Source: Taibaiella soli
GTDB taxonomy: Bacteria > Bacteroidota > Bacteroidia > Chitinophagales > Chitinophagaceae
Length of the DNA stretch: 64,000 nucleotides
NCBI RefSeq assembly: GCF_003236175.1
Contig: NZ_QKTW01000025.1
Location: forward strand, 187,902 to 251,901
Direction: 5' to 3'
Within the stretch, counting starts at the first letter, position 1. Each line of letters opens with the position of its first letter. This document shows, in pieces, positions 54,321-63,060 of the stretch. A program made the translations under genes and the position numbers. The notes under the pieces are model-generated. The model did not search any database, had not been told where the DNA came from, and saw only the letters and a program-made list of their open reading frames with translations.

Positions 54321-55067
54321 ATGAACCCTAAAAAATTCATTGTCGGCTTCTTTACTAATTGGACCAGACCAATTCTTTTCTTCGCTTTCAGTTTGGTTTT
54401 ATTGGTTTGCATTCACTGGCTTTCCGGCAATTTCACCGCTGAGGGAATTGCATTCTTAATTTGCTGTTTCGCAATGCTGCCAATCATTTTTTCCATTATC
54501 TATCAATTAGTAAAAAGGCAGTTTAAAAAATCTCTGTTGAGTTTCGGGGCGTTAATCGTTGGAATGGTAATGATTGCTGTGATTTCAATTATGGCATTTT
54601 TAAAAGAACAATTTTCACCCGACCATTATGCTGACAAACTGATTATTCCCCATAATATTACTATCAACATACCGTCAGATACCACATTCTCACCATCAGA
54701 CATATTATCTGACTTCCAGCTTTATAAAGGAGGACAGCGAGGCTTTTACAACTATGCCATTTGGATAAAAAACATCGAAAAGGGATATTGTTATTTGAAA
54801 GCATTTGAAATAACGCACAATGATCCGTTGTCTGCTAAAGAGCTAAAAGCTGATAGTAGAATTGATGTTTTTAATCCTTCTGATACCACGATACATCTAG
54901 GGATGGGCCTGAATAAATATGGAGGACCAAAAAATTTTATCATTTATGAAGGCGATTGGGGCAAATTTTATGCCGCCAGATTTGAACTATGGTTTGTACC
55001 AGCAAACGGTGCACCAGAGCGTAAAATTGCGGAGAAGAATTTTAAAATTGAAGGCTGGATGCGGTAA
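54321..55067 (+). CDS. Membrane protein of unknown function
   Basis: 248 residues. Three hydrophobic helices (about 17-37, 43-65, 74-96) are followed by a soluble C-terminal domain of about 150 residues, probably periplasmic and beta-rich (FQLYKGGQRGFYNYAIWIKN ... YEGDWGKFYAARFELWFVP). I do not recognise a family. It opens the accessory patch that also holds two nuclease genes; codon use is more AT-rich than in the aminotransferase before it. No functional link can be claimed. Confidence 0.7.
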   Translation: MNPKKFIVGFFTNWTRPILFFAFSLVLLVCIHWLSGNFTAEGIAFLICCFAMLPIIFSIIYQLVKRQFKKSLLSFGALIVGMVMIAVISIMAFLKEQFSPDHYADKLIIPHNITINIPSDTTFSPSDILSDFQLYKGGQRGFYNYAIWIKNIEKGYCYLKAFEITHNDPLSAKELKADSRIDVFNPSDTTIHLGMGLNKYGGPKNFIIYEGDWGKFYAARFELWFVPANGAPERKIAEKNFKIEGWMR

Positions 55068-55323
55068 ACAATAAACAGTTGACAATAGACAATGCAACAA
55101 CATAGCTTACGTTTTTTCATGCCATTTCTTCGAAAGAGAAATCTCGTGGAATAAGTACACTAAACATCAATACAGTTGCGGTCAGAGACCGCTTCCGCAC
55201 GAACGAAGTCTGGAGACTTCGCTCAACTGAATCCGATTTCGCGAGGTGAAAAGAATTACTATTTTAGGCTTCAATGTTTTTAATCGACAGAAAAACTTCG
55301 CAAACCCGCTAACACCTTGATAA

Positions 55324-56124
55324 ATGATAACCATTCAGGAACTCCTCTTCAATCGTGGACTCGACCAATCCGCAAAAATTAAACTCGTGAGGCATAAGGA
55401 CAGCCGAACAGATATATACAGTTTGTACAGAACGGACCGCGCTGCTTTTTTAGCCTATCAAAATTCTCAAACAAAAGATATATTCAATAGTGTTGATTAT
55501 ATTGTTTCATTCGTTGGTGAAGAAGGCTTGCTGTCGCGTTTTATAGGAGTTTACAAAGTAACAGACAAGCTATTTTCAGCATCGGGCCGTTTTGAATATC
55601 AGATGGAAGAGGTTGCCGGATTTGAAGACTTGAAGGAACGGGTCATTATAAGATGGGAAAACGCTATTTCCTGGCATCAGTGGATAAAAAATGAAATGGA
55701 AGTAATAGAAATCCATCCCGGACTTCATTACAAACAGTTTACTGACTATTCGGACTTCATTTTGAATTTTGACGAGCTGAAAGAAATTGTGACAAGGCAA
55801 TATAGCGATTGGAAGAAAATGCTTTCCGCCACAAAAGGCATCTATTTAATCAACGACACAAAAACAGGTAAACTATATGTTGGCTCTGCTTATGGAGAAA
55901 ATGGAATTTGGGGGCGTTGGTGCGATTATGTTTCCACTAATGGGCATGGCAACAACAAAATGTTGAAGGAACTTATCACTAATGACCCAACTCACGGAAA
56001 TCATTTTCAATTTTCTGTTCTAATGCTTCTCCCACGAACAATTACAAATGATGAAGCCATAAAAAAAGAAACCCTGTTTAAAAGAAAACTCGGAACAAAC
56101 TCTTTCGGACTTAACGATAATTAG
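55324..56124 (+). CDS. GIY-YIG nuclease with N-terminal extension
   Basis: 266 residues. The nuclease domain is at the C-terminus: KGIYLINDTKTGKLYVGSAYG (Tyr174, Tyr185), GIWGRW with catalytic Arg198, and Glu249 in IKKETLFKRKLG with FGLNDN at the end, so the expected catalytic set is present. Residues 1-150 form a separate domain with DYIVSFVGEEGLLSRFIGVY and RVIIRWENAISWHQW, which reads like a PUA/EVE-type binding fold (inference). The protein could cut DNA carrying particular modifications or structures. A PD-(D/E)XK nuclease gene follows 77 bases downstream. Confidence 0.82.
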   Translation: MITIQELLFNRGLDQSAKIKLVRHKDSRTDIYSLYRTDRAAFLAYQNSQTKDIFNSVDYIVSFVGEEGLLSRFIGVYKVTDKLFSASGRFEYQMEEVAGFEDLKERVIIRWENAISWHQWIKNEMEVIEIHPGLHYKQFTDYSDFILNFDELKEIVTRQYSDWKKMLSATKGIYLINDTKTGKLYVGSAYGENGIWGRWCDYVSTNGHGNNKMLKELITNDPTHGNHFQFSVLMLLPRTITNDEAIKKETLFKRKLGTNSFGLNDN

Positions 56125-56201
56125 CAACTTAATATCCGGCGCATTTATTCAACCATCTCGCCTTACGAAGAGAGATCTATACTCATTAAATCCCAATAAA
56201 A

Positions 56202-57452
56202 ATGGTAACCAAAGGAAACAGAAGCAACGGACAACCCATCCATGTAGAAAATGGAACTGCTACCAATCTCGTACGACTTCCATTAGACGGAAAAGACTTT
56301 AATGAAGAATGGATACAGAAACTAGTCCACAATAATCCAGCGATCTTACCTACTAATGAAATTGAACCTAGCTTCAGTCCACTGATTGCTATTGGTCGGG
56401 AAATTGCAACAGCCGCAGGTTATCTCGATAATTTGTTTGTTTCGCCCGACGGATATCTGACTATCGTAGAAACAAAACTTTGGCGAAATCCAGAAGCAAG
56501 ACGTGAAGTTGTAGGGCAAATAATAGACTATGCAAAGGAGTTACACAAATGGAATTTTACCGACTTAAATAATGCCATCGTCGCGTATAATCGCCTTCAC
56601 AATAGTAATTCAGACGGACTTTGGGCAACTGTTCAAAAGCAATCAAACCTCAATGAATCTGACGAGCAATTTTTTGTAGACAACATCAGCAAAAACTTAA
56701 AACGCGGACGGTTCCTGCTCCTCATTGTAGGAGATGGCATTCGGGAAAGTGTGGAAGATATGGTTGACTATTTAAGTCAATCACCTCAATTACATTTTAC
56801 GTTAGCATTAATTGAATTGCAAGTCTTCAAGCTAAGCGCGGATAACAATTCACTTATCGTGATTCCACAAATCGTAACACGAACAAAGGAAATCACAAGA
56901 GCAATCGTACGAATTGAAGGATCCAATGCTGATGATTTGAAAATTAATATTGAGACAGATCTTGGAAATGAAGCAACGGATAAAAAAACAGCTACGGCCA
57001 GACTCTCCATTACTGCCGAAGATTATCTGGCGCGGCTGGAATTGAAGACGACCGGACAAATCGCCGATTTTGCAAAACAGATAATAAAAGATGCTCAGGA
57101 TGCCGGTTATTACATCGAATGGAACTCCGGCAGCTTTGGCGTTAAACTACCCGATCCGCAGGGAAGCGATGTAAAAATAGCTTTATTCACCGTCGACAAA
57201 ACAGGAATGGTGTATCTGGGATTTTCGCAGGGACAATTAATTAAACTCGGGCTACCTCTGGAATTAAGTTATGATCTGGCAAAAGACACTGCGGCCATTC
57301 TTCCCGGTATCCAACAAAATCTAGTGACAAAAAACAGCTGGAATAAATATTCAAATCTTTCTGACCTCAAACCTGTGTACGCACAATTTATGGATAGAAT
57401 GAAAAGTTACGTTGATGAGATTACGCTTACCGGACAAAAAAACGGCTCGTAG
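56202..57452 (+). CDS. PD-(D/E)XK nuclease family protein
   Basis: 416 residues. The nuclease core is residues about 55-115: AAGYLDNLFVSPDG with Asp76, TIVETKLW with Glu90-Thr-Lys92, then GQIIDYAKEL with Gln106 and Tyr110, the D, E-x-K, Q-x-x-x-Y set of RecB-like nucleases. A second region (about 265-410) contains YYIEWNSGSFGVKLPDPQ and may bind nucleic acid or a partner. No helicase or methylase is attached. Adjacent to and probably co-transcribed with the GIY-YIG gene. A defence or repair role is plausible but unproven. Confidence 0.8.
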   Translation: MVTKGNRSNGQPIHVENGTATNLVRLPLDGKDFNEEWIQKLVHNNPAILPTNEIEPSFSPLIAIGREIATAAGYLDNLFVSPDGYLTIVETKLWRNPEARREVVGQIIDYAKELHKWNFTDLNNAIVAYNRLHNSNSDGLWATVQKQSNLNESDEQFFVDNISKNLKRGRFLLLIVGDGIRESVEDMVDYLSQSPQLHFTLALIELQVFKLSADNNSLIVIPQIVTRTKEITRAIVRIEGSNADDLKINIETDLGNEATDKKTATARLSITAEDYLARLELKTTGQIADFAKQIIKDAQDAGYYIEWNSGSFGVKLPDPQGSDVKIALFTVDKTGMVYLGFSQGQLIKLGLPLELSYDLAKDTAAILPGIQQNLVTKNSWNKYSNLSDLKPVYAQFMDRMKSYVDEITLTGQKNGS

Positions 57453-57618
57453 GAAATTGAATCAAAGAGTGCTATTTCGCGGGACCCTTCCTGCGTGCCA
57501 ATGACACATTTAAAATTGAGTTCAATTTCAAGGCTCTTAGTTTGGCAGCACAGTAGCAATGAAGCTCAATCAAGCGACCGTCTAAGCCACGGAGTGATCT
57601 GGGTTAGACTGCCCTTTT

Positions 57619-57651
57619 TTGCCTACTTTTTTTGGCATAAAAAAAGTAGGA
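57619..57651. repeat. CCTACTTTTTTT / AAAAAAAGTAGG inverted repeat
   Basis: Twelve-base arms around GGCAT. Terminator-like in either direction. I recall similar GCCTACTTTTTTTGGC runs elsewhere in Bacteroidota genomes. Confidence 0.55.
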
Positions 57652-57789
57652 GAATGATGGTTCGAAGCCAGATTTGAAGGACTTTTGCTAAATCAAGGTG
57701 TCATTGTCTTTTGATTGCGGGTACCGAATAATTGGTCAGGGTGACCATATTATTATTGACATTCGCAAATTCACCCACTGTATCAAAGA

Positions 57790-57824
57790 AAACGGTCAGA
57801 CGACTCATGCCGTCTGACCGTTTT
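57790..57824 (-). terminator. GGTCAGACGACT hairpin, copy 4
   Basis: AAAACGGTCAGACG pairs perfectly with CGTCTGACCGTTTT around ACTCATGC. It probably ends the porD-DUF4296 transcript (minus strand) and could also serve the plus strand. Confidence 0.75.
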
Positions 57825-57869
57825 GCAATTAAATACCTTGACGTTTCACACTCACAACTCGGCGATTCA

Positions 57870-58232
57870 CTATTTCGTCGGATTACTGCCTTCCATTTTA
57901 TTAAAATCGCCCAACATACGCGCGTACACACTATCGATCTCGTCGGGATGCAGCTGGTACCATTTTATACTGCTCTGAAACTCTTCCTGCGTTACGTTGT
58001 AGTGCCGGAAAATCTCTTTATAGAAAAGCGCCAGCGAATCCATATTCTTATCGATAACCGGATGCGTGGAATCCTTTAGCACCATCGTCGAATACGTTTC
58101 CGCCAGCTGAATATCTGTAAGAATTGACCTCATCGTCTCTTGTGACAAATGCGGTTCTTCTTTCTTGCAGGAAAAAGCAAGACTGGTAAAAACAACGATC
58201 AGTAAAAAAGAACGGAAATATTTGAAGGCCAT
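57870..58232 (-). CDS. DUF4296 lipoprotein
   Basis: 120 residues with a lipoprotein signal (TSLAFSCKK, Cys22). The motif set SQETMRSILTDIQLAETYSTMVL, DSLALFYKEIFRHYNVTQEEF and KWYQLHPDEIDSVYARML is that of DUF4296, a small Bacteroidota lipoprotein family of unknown function. It follows porD with no gap between stop and start, so the two are translated from one message. Confidence 0.87.
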   Translation of the reverse strand: MAFKYFRSFLLIVVFTSLAFSCKKEEPHLSQETMRSILTDIQLAETYSTMVLKDSTHPVIDKNMDSLALFYKEIFRHYNVTQEEFQSSIKWYQLHPDEIDSVYARMLGDFNKMEGSNPTK

Positions 58233-59147
58233 TTATTTTAAGCTATTGTATTTAGTAGTATTGGGTACGTCCATCGCAGCAAGCATCGTCACATAAGTCC
58301 CACGTTCTTCACGTGGCAATTGTGCCACTGCGCTGGCAAGCTCTGTACTCTTTGCGGTAAAGAAAAACTGAATCAGCATCGCCGACGGATTGTCTTTGTT
58401 GAGCTGTGACAAGATTGGAATACCTGCCAGGATTTTCTTGCGTGCATCTGCCGGTTTCGAAAACATGTTATCCAAACCCTCGCGGTGCATACTGTACCAA
58501 TAAGTACGGAACGTAGAAAACCGCGGACTCAGCAACTGATCCACCAGCCAGTAACGATTCTTTTTATCTTCAAATGCTTTCCAGCCCGATATAGCTTTAG
58601 ATTCCGGTGCATTATTCACAACATTCTGTGCCTTTTTAAAATAAGCATTGCCTCCATTCGGTGAAAAACTATCATAGTCCAGACCGAGAACGACGTACGC
58701 ATAATAAGCCAGCACTGCAGTAAGGTTAGATTCCATCGGGTCTGTGCCGCTCACACGATTATCATCAAATGTAAGATTGCTGTATTGCGCGTAGTGAAAC
58801 ACAAGGTCACGATCCATATAATTGACCATAGACGTGTTGTAGTTCGTATTATACACCGGTCTTGTAGACTGGATATTAATCGTGGCTGAATAGATATCGT
58901 CAGATGTTTTATCCGTCAGGTTAATGAGCACGTTCACATCAATGCGTTCCGTTACCTGATATTCATCAGTTGTCCATTTACGCGTGTTCAGAAACTCCGT
59001 GATTGCACGTTCCATCGCGGTGAATACCTGCGGATCGGTGTTCTGTATTTTTTCATGCATCACTTTCACCTTACAGTTGAGTTCCTGTGCTTGCGCAAAC
59101 AAGCTGCAGGCCAGCAGGCAAAAGACACTAATTATTTTCCGGTACAT
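58233..59147 (-). CDS. porD: PorD-like type IX secretion protein (DUF4835)
   Basis: 304 residues with a signal peptide (1-20, ending AQAQ). ELNCKVKVMHEKIQNTDPQVF at the mature N-terminus and TDPMESNLTAVLAYYAYVVLGLDYDSFSP in the middle are hallmarks of the DUF4835/PorD family, required for type IX secretion in gliding and pathogenic Bacteroidota. It overlaps coaBC by 20 bases and directly abuts the DUF4296 gene. It fits the presence of two T9SS cargo genes in this window. Confidence 0.9.
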   Translation of the reverse strand: MYRKIISVFCLLACSLFAQAQELNCKVKVMHEKIQNTDPQVFTAMERAITEFLNTRKWTTDEYQVTERIDVNVLINLTDKTSDDIYSATINIQSTRPVYNTNYNTSMVNYMDRDLVFHYAQYSNLTFDDNRVSGTDPMESNLTAVLAYYAYVVLGLDYDSFSPNGGNAYFKKAQNVVNNAPESKAISGWKAFEDKKNRYWLVDQLLSPRFSTFRTYWYSMHREGLDNMFSKPADARKKILAGIPILSQLNKDNPSAMLIQFFFTAKSTELASAVAQLPREERGTYVTMLAAMDVPNTTKYNSLK

Positions 59148-60339
59148 GTTGTGTTTCCAGTATGTATTTTATGATCGCACCAGCCGCATCTTTTTTACTC
59201 TGCAAAGGCAAAGTAACATGCGATCCACTACGATCTAGGATGGTAATTTTGTTTGTATCGTGTCCGAAACCAGCACCTTCGTCCTGCAATGAGTTCAGCA
59301 CAATCATGTCTGCATTTTTATTTTGCAGCTTCTTCAGCGCATTGCTCATTTCATTATTCGTCTCAAGCGCAAAACCAACCAACAGTTGATTTTCCTTTTT
59401 TATCGCTCCGAGACTGGCTAGAATATCCGGATTTTTGGTAAACTTAACCTCTAACGTATCCGATTGCTTTTTTATTTTTTGCGGCGCCACCTCTTCCGGA
59501 CGGTAATCTGCCACAGCCGCAGCGAGAATTGAAATTTCAGCTCCGTCAAAATGTGCCATACAGGCGTCATACATCTGACGCGCACTTTCTACATGAATGG
59601 TTGTGATATTTTTATGAGTAGCACTGTAGTGCGACGGCCCCAAAACCAATGTTACTTCCGCGCCATTCGCTGCCAATTCTTCCGCTATCGCGATGCCCAT
59701 TTTGCCGGTAGAAAAATTACCGATAAAACGAACAGGATCAATGCGTTCATAAGTCGGCCCAGCCGTAACCAGCGCTTTCTTGCCCGCCAAAAGTTGTTTT
59801 TTTCCTAAAAAACTATCGAGATAAGAAACAATCATCTCCGGCTCCGCCATTCTCCCCTCTCCGATCAATCCGCTCGCGAGCTCGCCATGTGCCACAGGAA
59901 TGATATGGTTGCCAAAAGACTGCACTTTCTGCAGATTTGCTCGGGTGCTTGGGTGAATCCACATATCCTCGTCCATTGCCGGCGCAATAAAAACAGGACA
60001 TCTGGCTGAAAGATAAACTGCGTTGACCAGCGAATCGCAAAGGCCATTGGCCAATTTGGCTAAGGTATTAGCGCTGCAAGGTGCAATAATCATTGCATCC
60101 GCCCAAAGCCCCATTTCTACGTGATTATTCCAGGAAGCACCGTCGGTCACGCTATTGAGTACCGGATGTTTGGAAACGGTCGCCAATGAAAGCGGGCTCA
60201 CAAACTTTTCGGCCGCAGCAGTCGTAATCACCTTTACTTCGGCGCCTGCTTTTATGAGCAAACGAACCAGCTGCGGTGTTTTATAAGCTGCAATGCTGCC
60301 CGTGACGGACAATACGATCTTTTTACCTGATAAATTCAT
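59128..60339 (-). CDS. coaBC: Bifunctional phosphopantothenoylcysteine decarboxylase / phosphopantothenate-cysteine ligase
   Basis: Two consecutive steps of CoA synthesis. 403 residues. N-terminal CoaC flavoprotein: GSIAAYKTPQLVRLL, the active-site His in SWNNHVEMG, and APAMDEDMW. C-terminal CoaB: VTAGPTYERIDPVRFIGNFSTGKMG and AVADYRP, with the Lys-rich KKQSDTLEVKFTKNPDIL. Complete. First gene of a coaBC-porD-DUF4296 unit. In many Bacteroidota recN also belongs to this unit; here it is distant. Confidence 0.96.
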   Translation of the reverse strand: MNLSGKKIVLSVTGSIAAYKTPQLVRLLIKAGAEVKVITTAAAEKFVSPLSLATVSKHPVLNSVTDGASWNNHVEMGLWADAMIIAPCSANTLAKLANGLCDSLVNAVYLSARCPVFIAPAMDEDMWIHPSTRANLQKVQSFGNHIIPVAHGELASGLIGEGRMAEPEMIVSYLDSFLGKKQLLAGKKALVTAGPTYERIDPVRFIGNFSTGKMGIAIAEELAANGAEVTLVLGPSHYSATHKNITTIHVESARQMYDACMAHFDGAEISILAAAVADYRPEEVAPQKIKKQSDTLEVKFTKNPDILASLGAIKKENQLLVGFALETNNEMSNALKKLQNKNADMIVLNSLQDEGAGFGHDTNKITILDRSGSHVTLPLQSKKDAAGAIIKYILETQHVPENN

Positions 60340-60416
60340 CTGAAATGTGGCTGTAACTTCAATACTTGCTGCAAATTACGCTTTTTTGGGCGGTCTGGTT
60401 CCAGACTAAAGGGTAA

Positions 60417-61207
60417 TTATTCCAAACGGAAAGTGATCGGAAAAACTACTCTAGTATCGACTGGATTCCCTTCCACACGTGCTGGTTCCCAGTCAGGCAT
60501 AATCGAAATCAAGCGAGCGACTTCACGATCACAGCCTTTTGATACACTTTTTATAATATCATAATCTACCATTTTGCCATTTGCGTCAAGGAAGATTCTG
60601 ACATATACTTTACCTTGAATGCCTTCGTCCCGATCTTCTGGCGGATATTTAATATTGTCAACAATGAATTGGACCAAGCCACCCTTATATTTCAATTCAA
60701 TAACATTATCATAGGGTTTCCCGGTTGTGTCAATTTCCTTTTCACTTTCATCAAAAAAAGTCGAAGAAATAATTTTCCCTTCTTTATAAACAATTTTGTT
60801 AGACACAAATCCCTTCTCCGGATTATACCATTTTTCAGTATCGGTTAGAGACTCTCTCGTGTAAGGCGTCCCAGACTATCATAATATTTCCACAACCCTT
60901 TTTTGCGTCCATCCACAAAAGCACCTTCCTTTTTTTTCTTGCCGGTATGCCAATAGTAAATGCAAATACCATCCATTCCCCAATTCTCCTGATTGTTCGT
61001 TTGGGCTTCAAATTTTATTACACCATCCATCCAATACTGATTGACGGAATACTTCTTCTGTTTCCCTTCCTGATTTACCTGAAAATATTCAGCACTTCGC
61101 GCATCAACAAGCTGACCTTTCGAACTGATAAAAAGGGTATCGGTATTCGCTTTTACAAAACACGGCAGGCTCAACAGCACCACCAGATAAGGAAATAGTT
61201 TCTTCAC
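60417..61207 (-). pseudogene. MORN-repeat/TonB-C protein gene split by a 2-bp frameshift
   Basis: Two adjacent minus-strand frames together make one recognisable protein. The upstream part (61207-60845, 120 residues) has a signal peptide and MORN-like turns (ICIYYWHTGKKKKEGAF, KKGLWKYYDSLGRLTRESL). The downstream part (to 60417) has a TonB C-terminal-type domain (VQFIVDNIKYPPEDRDEGIQGKVYVRIFLDANGKMVDYDI). At the junction the minus strand reads CGAGAGAGTCTC. Removing one GA from the GAGAGA tract (plus 60852-60858) restores RLTRESLTDTEKWYNPEKGF in a single frame. Either a recent mutation, an assembly error, or slippage-controlled expression. Confidence 0.82.
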
Positions 61208-61296
61208 TTATAAAAAATTTACCTGCAAATATATTATTCCAAAAACTCCCATCATAACAACTCATAACTTCTAACTTAGAACTTATAACTCAAGCT

Positions 61297-61716
61297 ATGA
61301 TCCGCACTGCTACTCTCCAAGATCATTCTGCCATTTCCGAATTGCTCACCCAACTCGGCTATCCTGGCACAGAAGCCTTTCTTCCGGAAAAACTAGAACG
61401 CATGCTGCAAGATCCCGACGAATTGATGTTTGTTTATGAAACGGAAGAAAAAGTAGCTGGTTTTATGTCGGTACATTTCATTCCACAGATAGCACGTCGC
61501 GGCGATTATGCGACGATCAGCTTTTTCGCAGTTGATAACACCATGCGCAGCAAAGGAATTGGCAAAGCAATGGAAGATTACGCCACGGCAAAAGCTATAG
61601 AACGCGGTTGTGAAGGCATTTTCCTGCATTGCAATACACACCGTGCCGATGCACATCGTTTTTATTTTCGTCAGGGGTACACAGAATCTCCCAAATATTT
61701 ATTGAAGAAATTGTAG
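61297..61716 (+). CDS. GNAT family N-acetyltransferase
   Basis: 139 residues, one GNAT fold. MIRTATLQDHSAISELLTQLGYP at the N-terminus, FVYETEEKVAGFMSV, then the acetyl-CoA loop RSKGIGKAMEDYA (residues 84-96) and the closing HRADAHRFYFRQGYTESP. Substrate unknown. It is 19 bases upstream of the metallo-hydrolase gene, so the two are probably co-transcribed. Confidence 0.9.
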   Translation: MIRTATLQDHSAISELLTQLGYPGTEAFLPEKLERMLQDPDELMFVYETEEKVAGFMSVHFIPQIARRGDYATISFFAVDNTMRSKGIGKAMEDYATAKAIERGCEGIFLHCNTHRADAHRFYFRQGYTESPKYLLKKL

Positions 61717-61735
61717 TAGTCGCTACCTTCATATC

Positions 61736-62767
61736 ATGGCAAGAACTTTCGGCAAAAGACCTTCAGGAGCGCGGTTACAAAGAATGATGCAATCGCCTAA
61801 TTATAGAAAAGGGGTGTTTCATAATTTATCACCAACGCCAGTAATGGCCGAAGACGCCAGCTTCTGGAAAACATTGAAGGATTTCCTGAACAAGCCGAAG
61901 AATGTTCGCCCCGACAAACCACTGCCGGTAATTCATGCAGACCTGCGCAATTTACCAACTGATGCGCCGGTTATTGTTTGGTTTGGACACTCTAGCTATT
62001 ATCTGCAGATCAACGGTAAGAAAATACTGGTAGACCCTGTTTTCGGGAAAAATGCATCGCCAGTGCCGTTTATGATCAAACCATTTGCAGGTACTAATGT
62101 GTTTTCCATCGCTGATTTTCCAGACCTCGATATGGTGATCCTCACACACGATCACTATGATCATATGGATTACACGACCATGCTGCAAGTGAAACATAAA
62201 ACAACGCATTTCTATACCATGCTCGGCGTTGGTTCGCATCTGGAATATTGGGGCGTGCCGCCTGAAAATATTACCGAATTCGACTGGTGGGAATCGCAAC
62301 AAGTCGACAGCAACACAACGCTCACAGCTGCACCTGGTAGGCATTTCAGCGGTCGCGGACTAAAACGCGGCGAAACGCTCTGGGGTTCATTCATTCTCAA
62401 GACGGGCGATTACAATTTATATCTGGGTGGCGACTCTGGCTACGATTTTCACTTCAAAAAGATTGGCGAAGAATACGGTCCATTTGATCTTGCGATTCTA
62501 GAATGCGGACAATACAATAAAAACTGGCCGCATATCCACATGATGCCGGAAGAAACGGTACAAGCCGCGATTGATCTAAATGCAAAAGTTTTGCTGCCAG
62601 TACATTGGGGGAAATTCGACCTCGCACTACATCCGTGGGACGAACCAATCAAACGTCTGGTAAAACACGCTGCAGAACTAAATCAAAAAATCATCACACC
62701 GATGATTGGCGAACCGGTGAGAATTGGCAAAGATTTTCCGGATAAGCAATGGTGGAGCCTCCTCTAA
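61736..62767 (+). CDS. MBL-fold metallo-hydrolase (NAPE-PLD/UlaG-like)
   Basis: 343 residues. VIVWFGHSSYYLQINGKKILVDPVFG followed by THDHYDH (His138, His140, Asp142, His143) and later GGDSGYDFHFKKIG and PVHWGKFDLALHPWDEP give the metal-binding set of the NAPE-hydrolysing phospholipase D-like group. Substrates in bacteria are mostly unknown. The last two codons before the TAA (CTC CTC) belong to a CTCCTCC palindrome, so the C-terminal end is repeat-derived. Confidence 0.9.
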   Translation: MARTFGKRPSGARLQRMMQSPNYRKGVFHNLSPTPVMAEDASFWKTLKDFLNKPKNVRPDKPLPVIHADLRNLPTDAPVIVWFGHSSYYLQINGKKILVDPVFGKNASPVPFMIKPFAGTNVFSIADFPDLDMVILTHDHYDHMDYTTMLQVKHKTTHFYTMLGVGSHLEYWGVPPENITEFDWWESQQVDSNTTLTAAPGRHFSGRGLKRGETLWGSFILKTGDYNLYLGGDSGYDFHFKKIGEEYGPFDLAILECGQYNKNWPHIHMMPEETVQAAIDLNAKVLLPVHWGKFDLALHPWDEPIKRLVKHAAELNQKIITPMIGEPVRIGKDFPDKQWWSLL

Positions 62768-62788
62768 CTCCTCCGAAGGAGGAGGACA
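62757..62788 (+). repeat. CTCCTCC-GGAGGAG palindrome, inverted copy over a stop codon
   Basis: GCCTCCTCTAACTCCTCCGA then AGGAGGAGGAC; the TAA is the stop of the metallo-hydrolase gene. It is inverted relative to the copy at 62934, bounding about 145 bases. Confidence 0.65.
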
Positions 62789-62933
62789 CTCAACGCGAGC
62801 AAATCCCCAATAATGCAAGATATTTGCAACAAGCGGGAGCACTCCGGTAAAACATAGTTGCGTCGCACATTTCATCGCCAGAAAATCGATTATACAGAAC
62901 ATGCCACGAAATAGGAGCGAAGAACCCGCAGAA

Positions 62934-62967
62934 AGTTCTCCTCCTTCGGAGGAGCTGGAGGAGGCTA
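62934..62967. repeat. CTCCTCC-GGAGGAG palindrome, copy 4
   Basis: AGTTCTCCTCCTTCGGAGGAG followed by CTGGAGGAGGCT. With the inverted copy at 62757 it forms the ends of a 211-base segment. Confidence 0.65.
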
Positions 62968-63025
62968 CTACTCGCGTTTGTCACCCTGACGAAGGAAGGG
63001 TCCCGCGAAATGAGTACGAAGCTCA

Positions 63026-63060
63026 CGTTGTAATCTCCCTCTAGGGGCTAGGGGTGACTA
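63026..63060 (-). repeat. CCCCTNAAGGGG element at the marC stop codon
   Basis: Minus strand: TAG (stop) then TCACCCCTAGCCCCTAGAGG and GAGATTAC. Same junction as at 15116. Confidence 0.55.

Larger units (their letters stand above)
57453..57869. other. Gap after the nuclease pair
   Basis: No gene is supported. It holds a CGCGGGACCCTTCCTGCGTG stretch (57480) matching the reverse of 62990-63010, the CCTACTTTTTTTGG inverted repeat at 57619, and the GGTCAGACGACT hairpin at 57790. A 60-codon open frame at 57495 runs through this repeat material and is not credible. Confidence 0.6.

Noticed and set aside
57495..57677. 60-codon plus-strand open frame after the nuclease pair
   Set aside because: It is composed of repeat sequence, including the CCTACTTTTTTTGG inverted repeat, and has no recognisable features.
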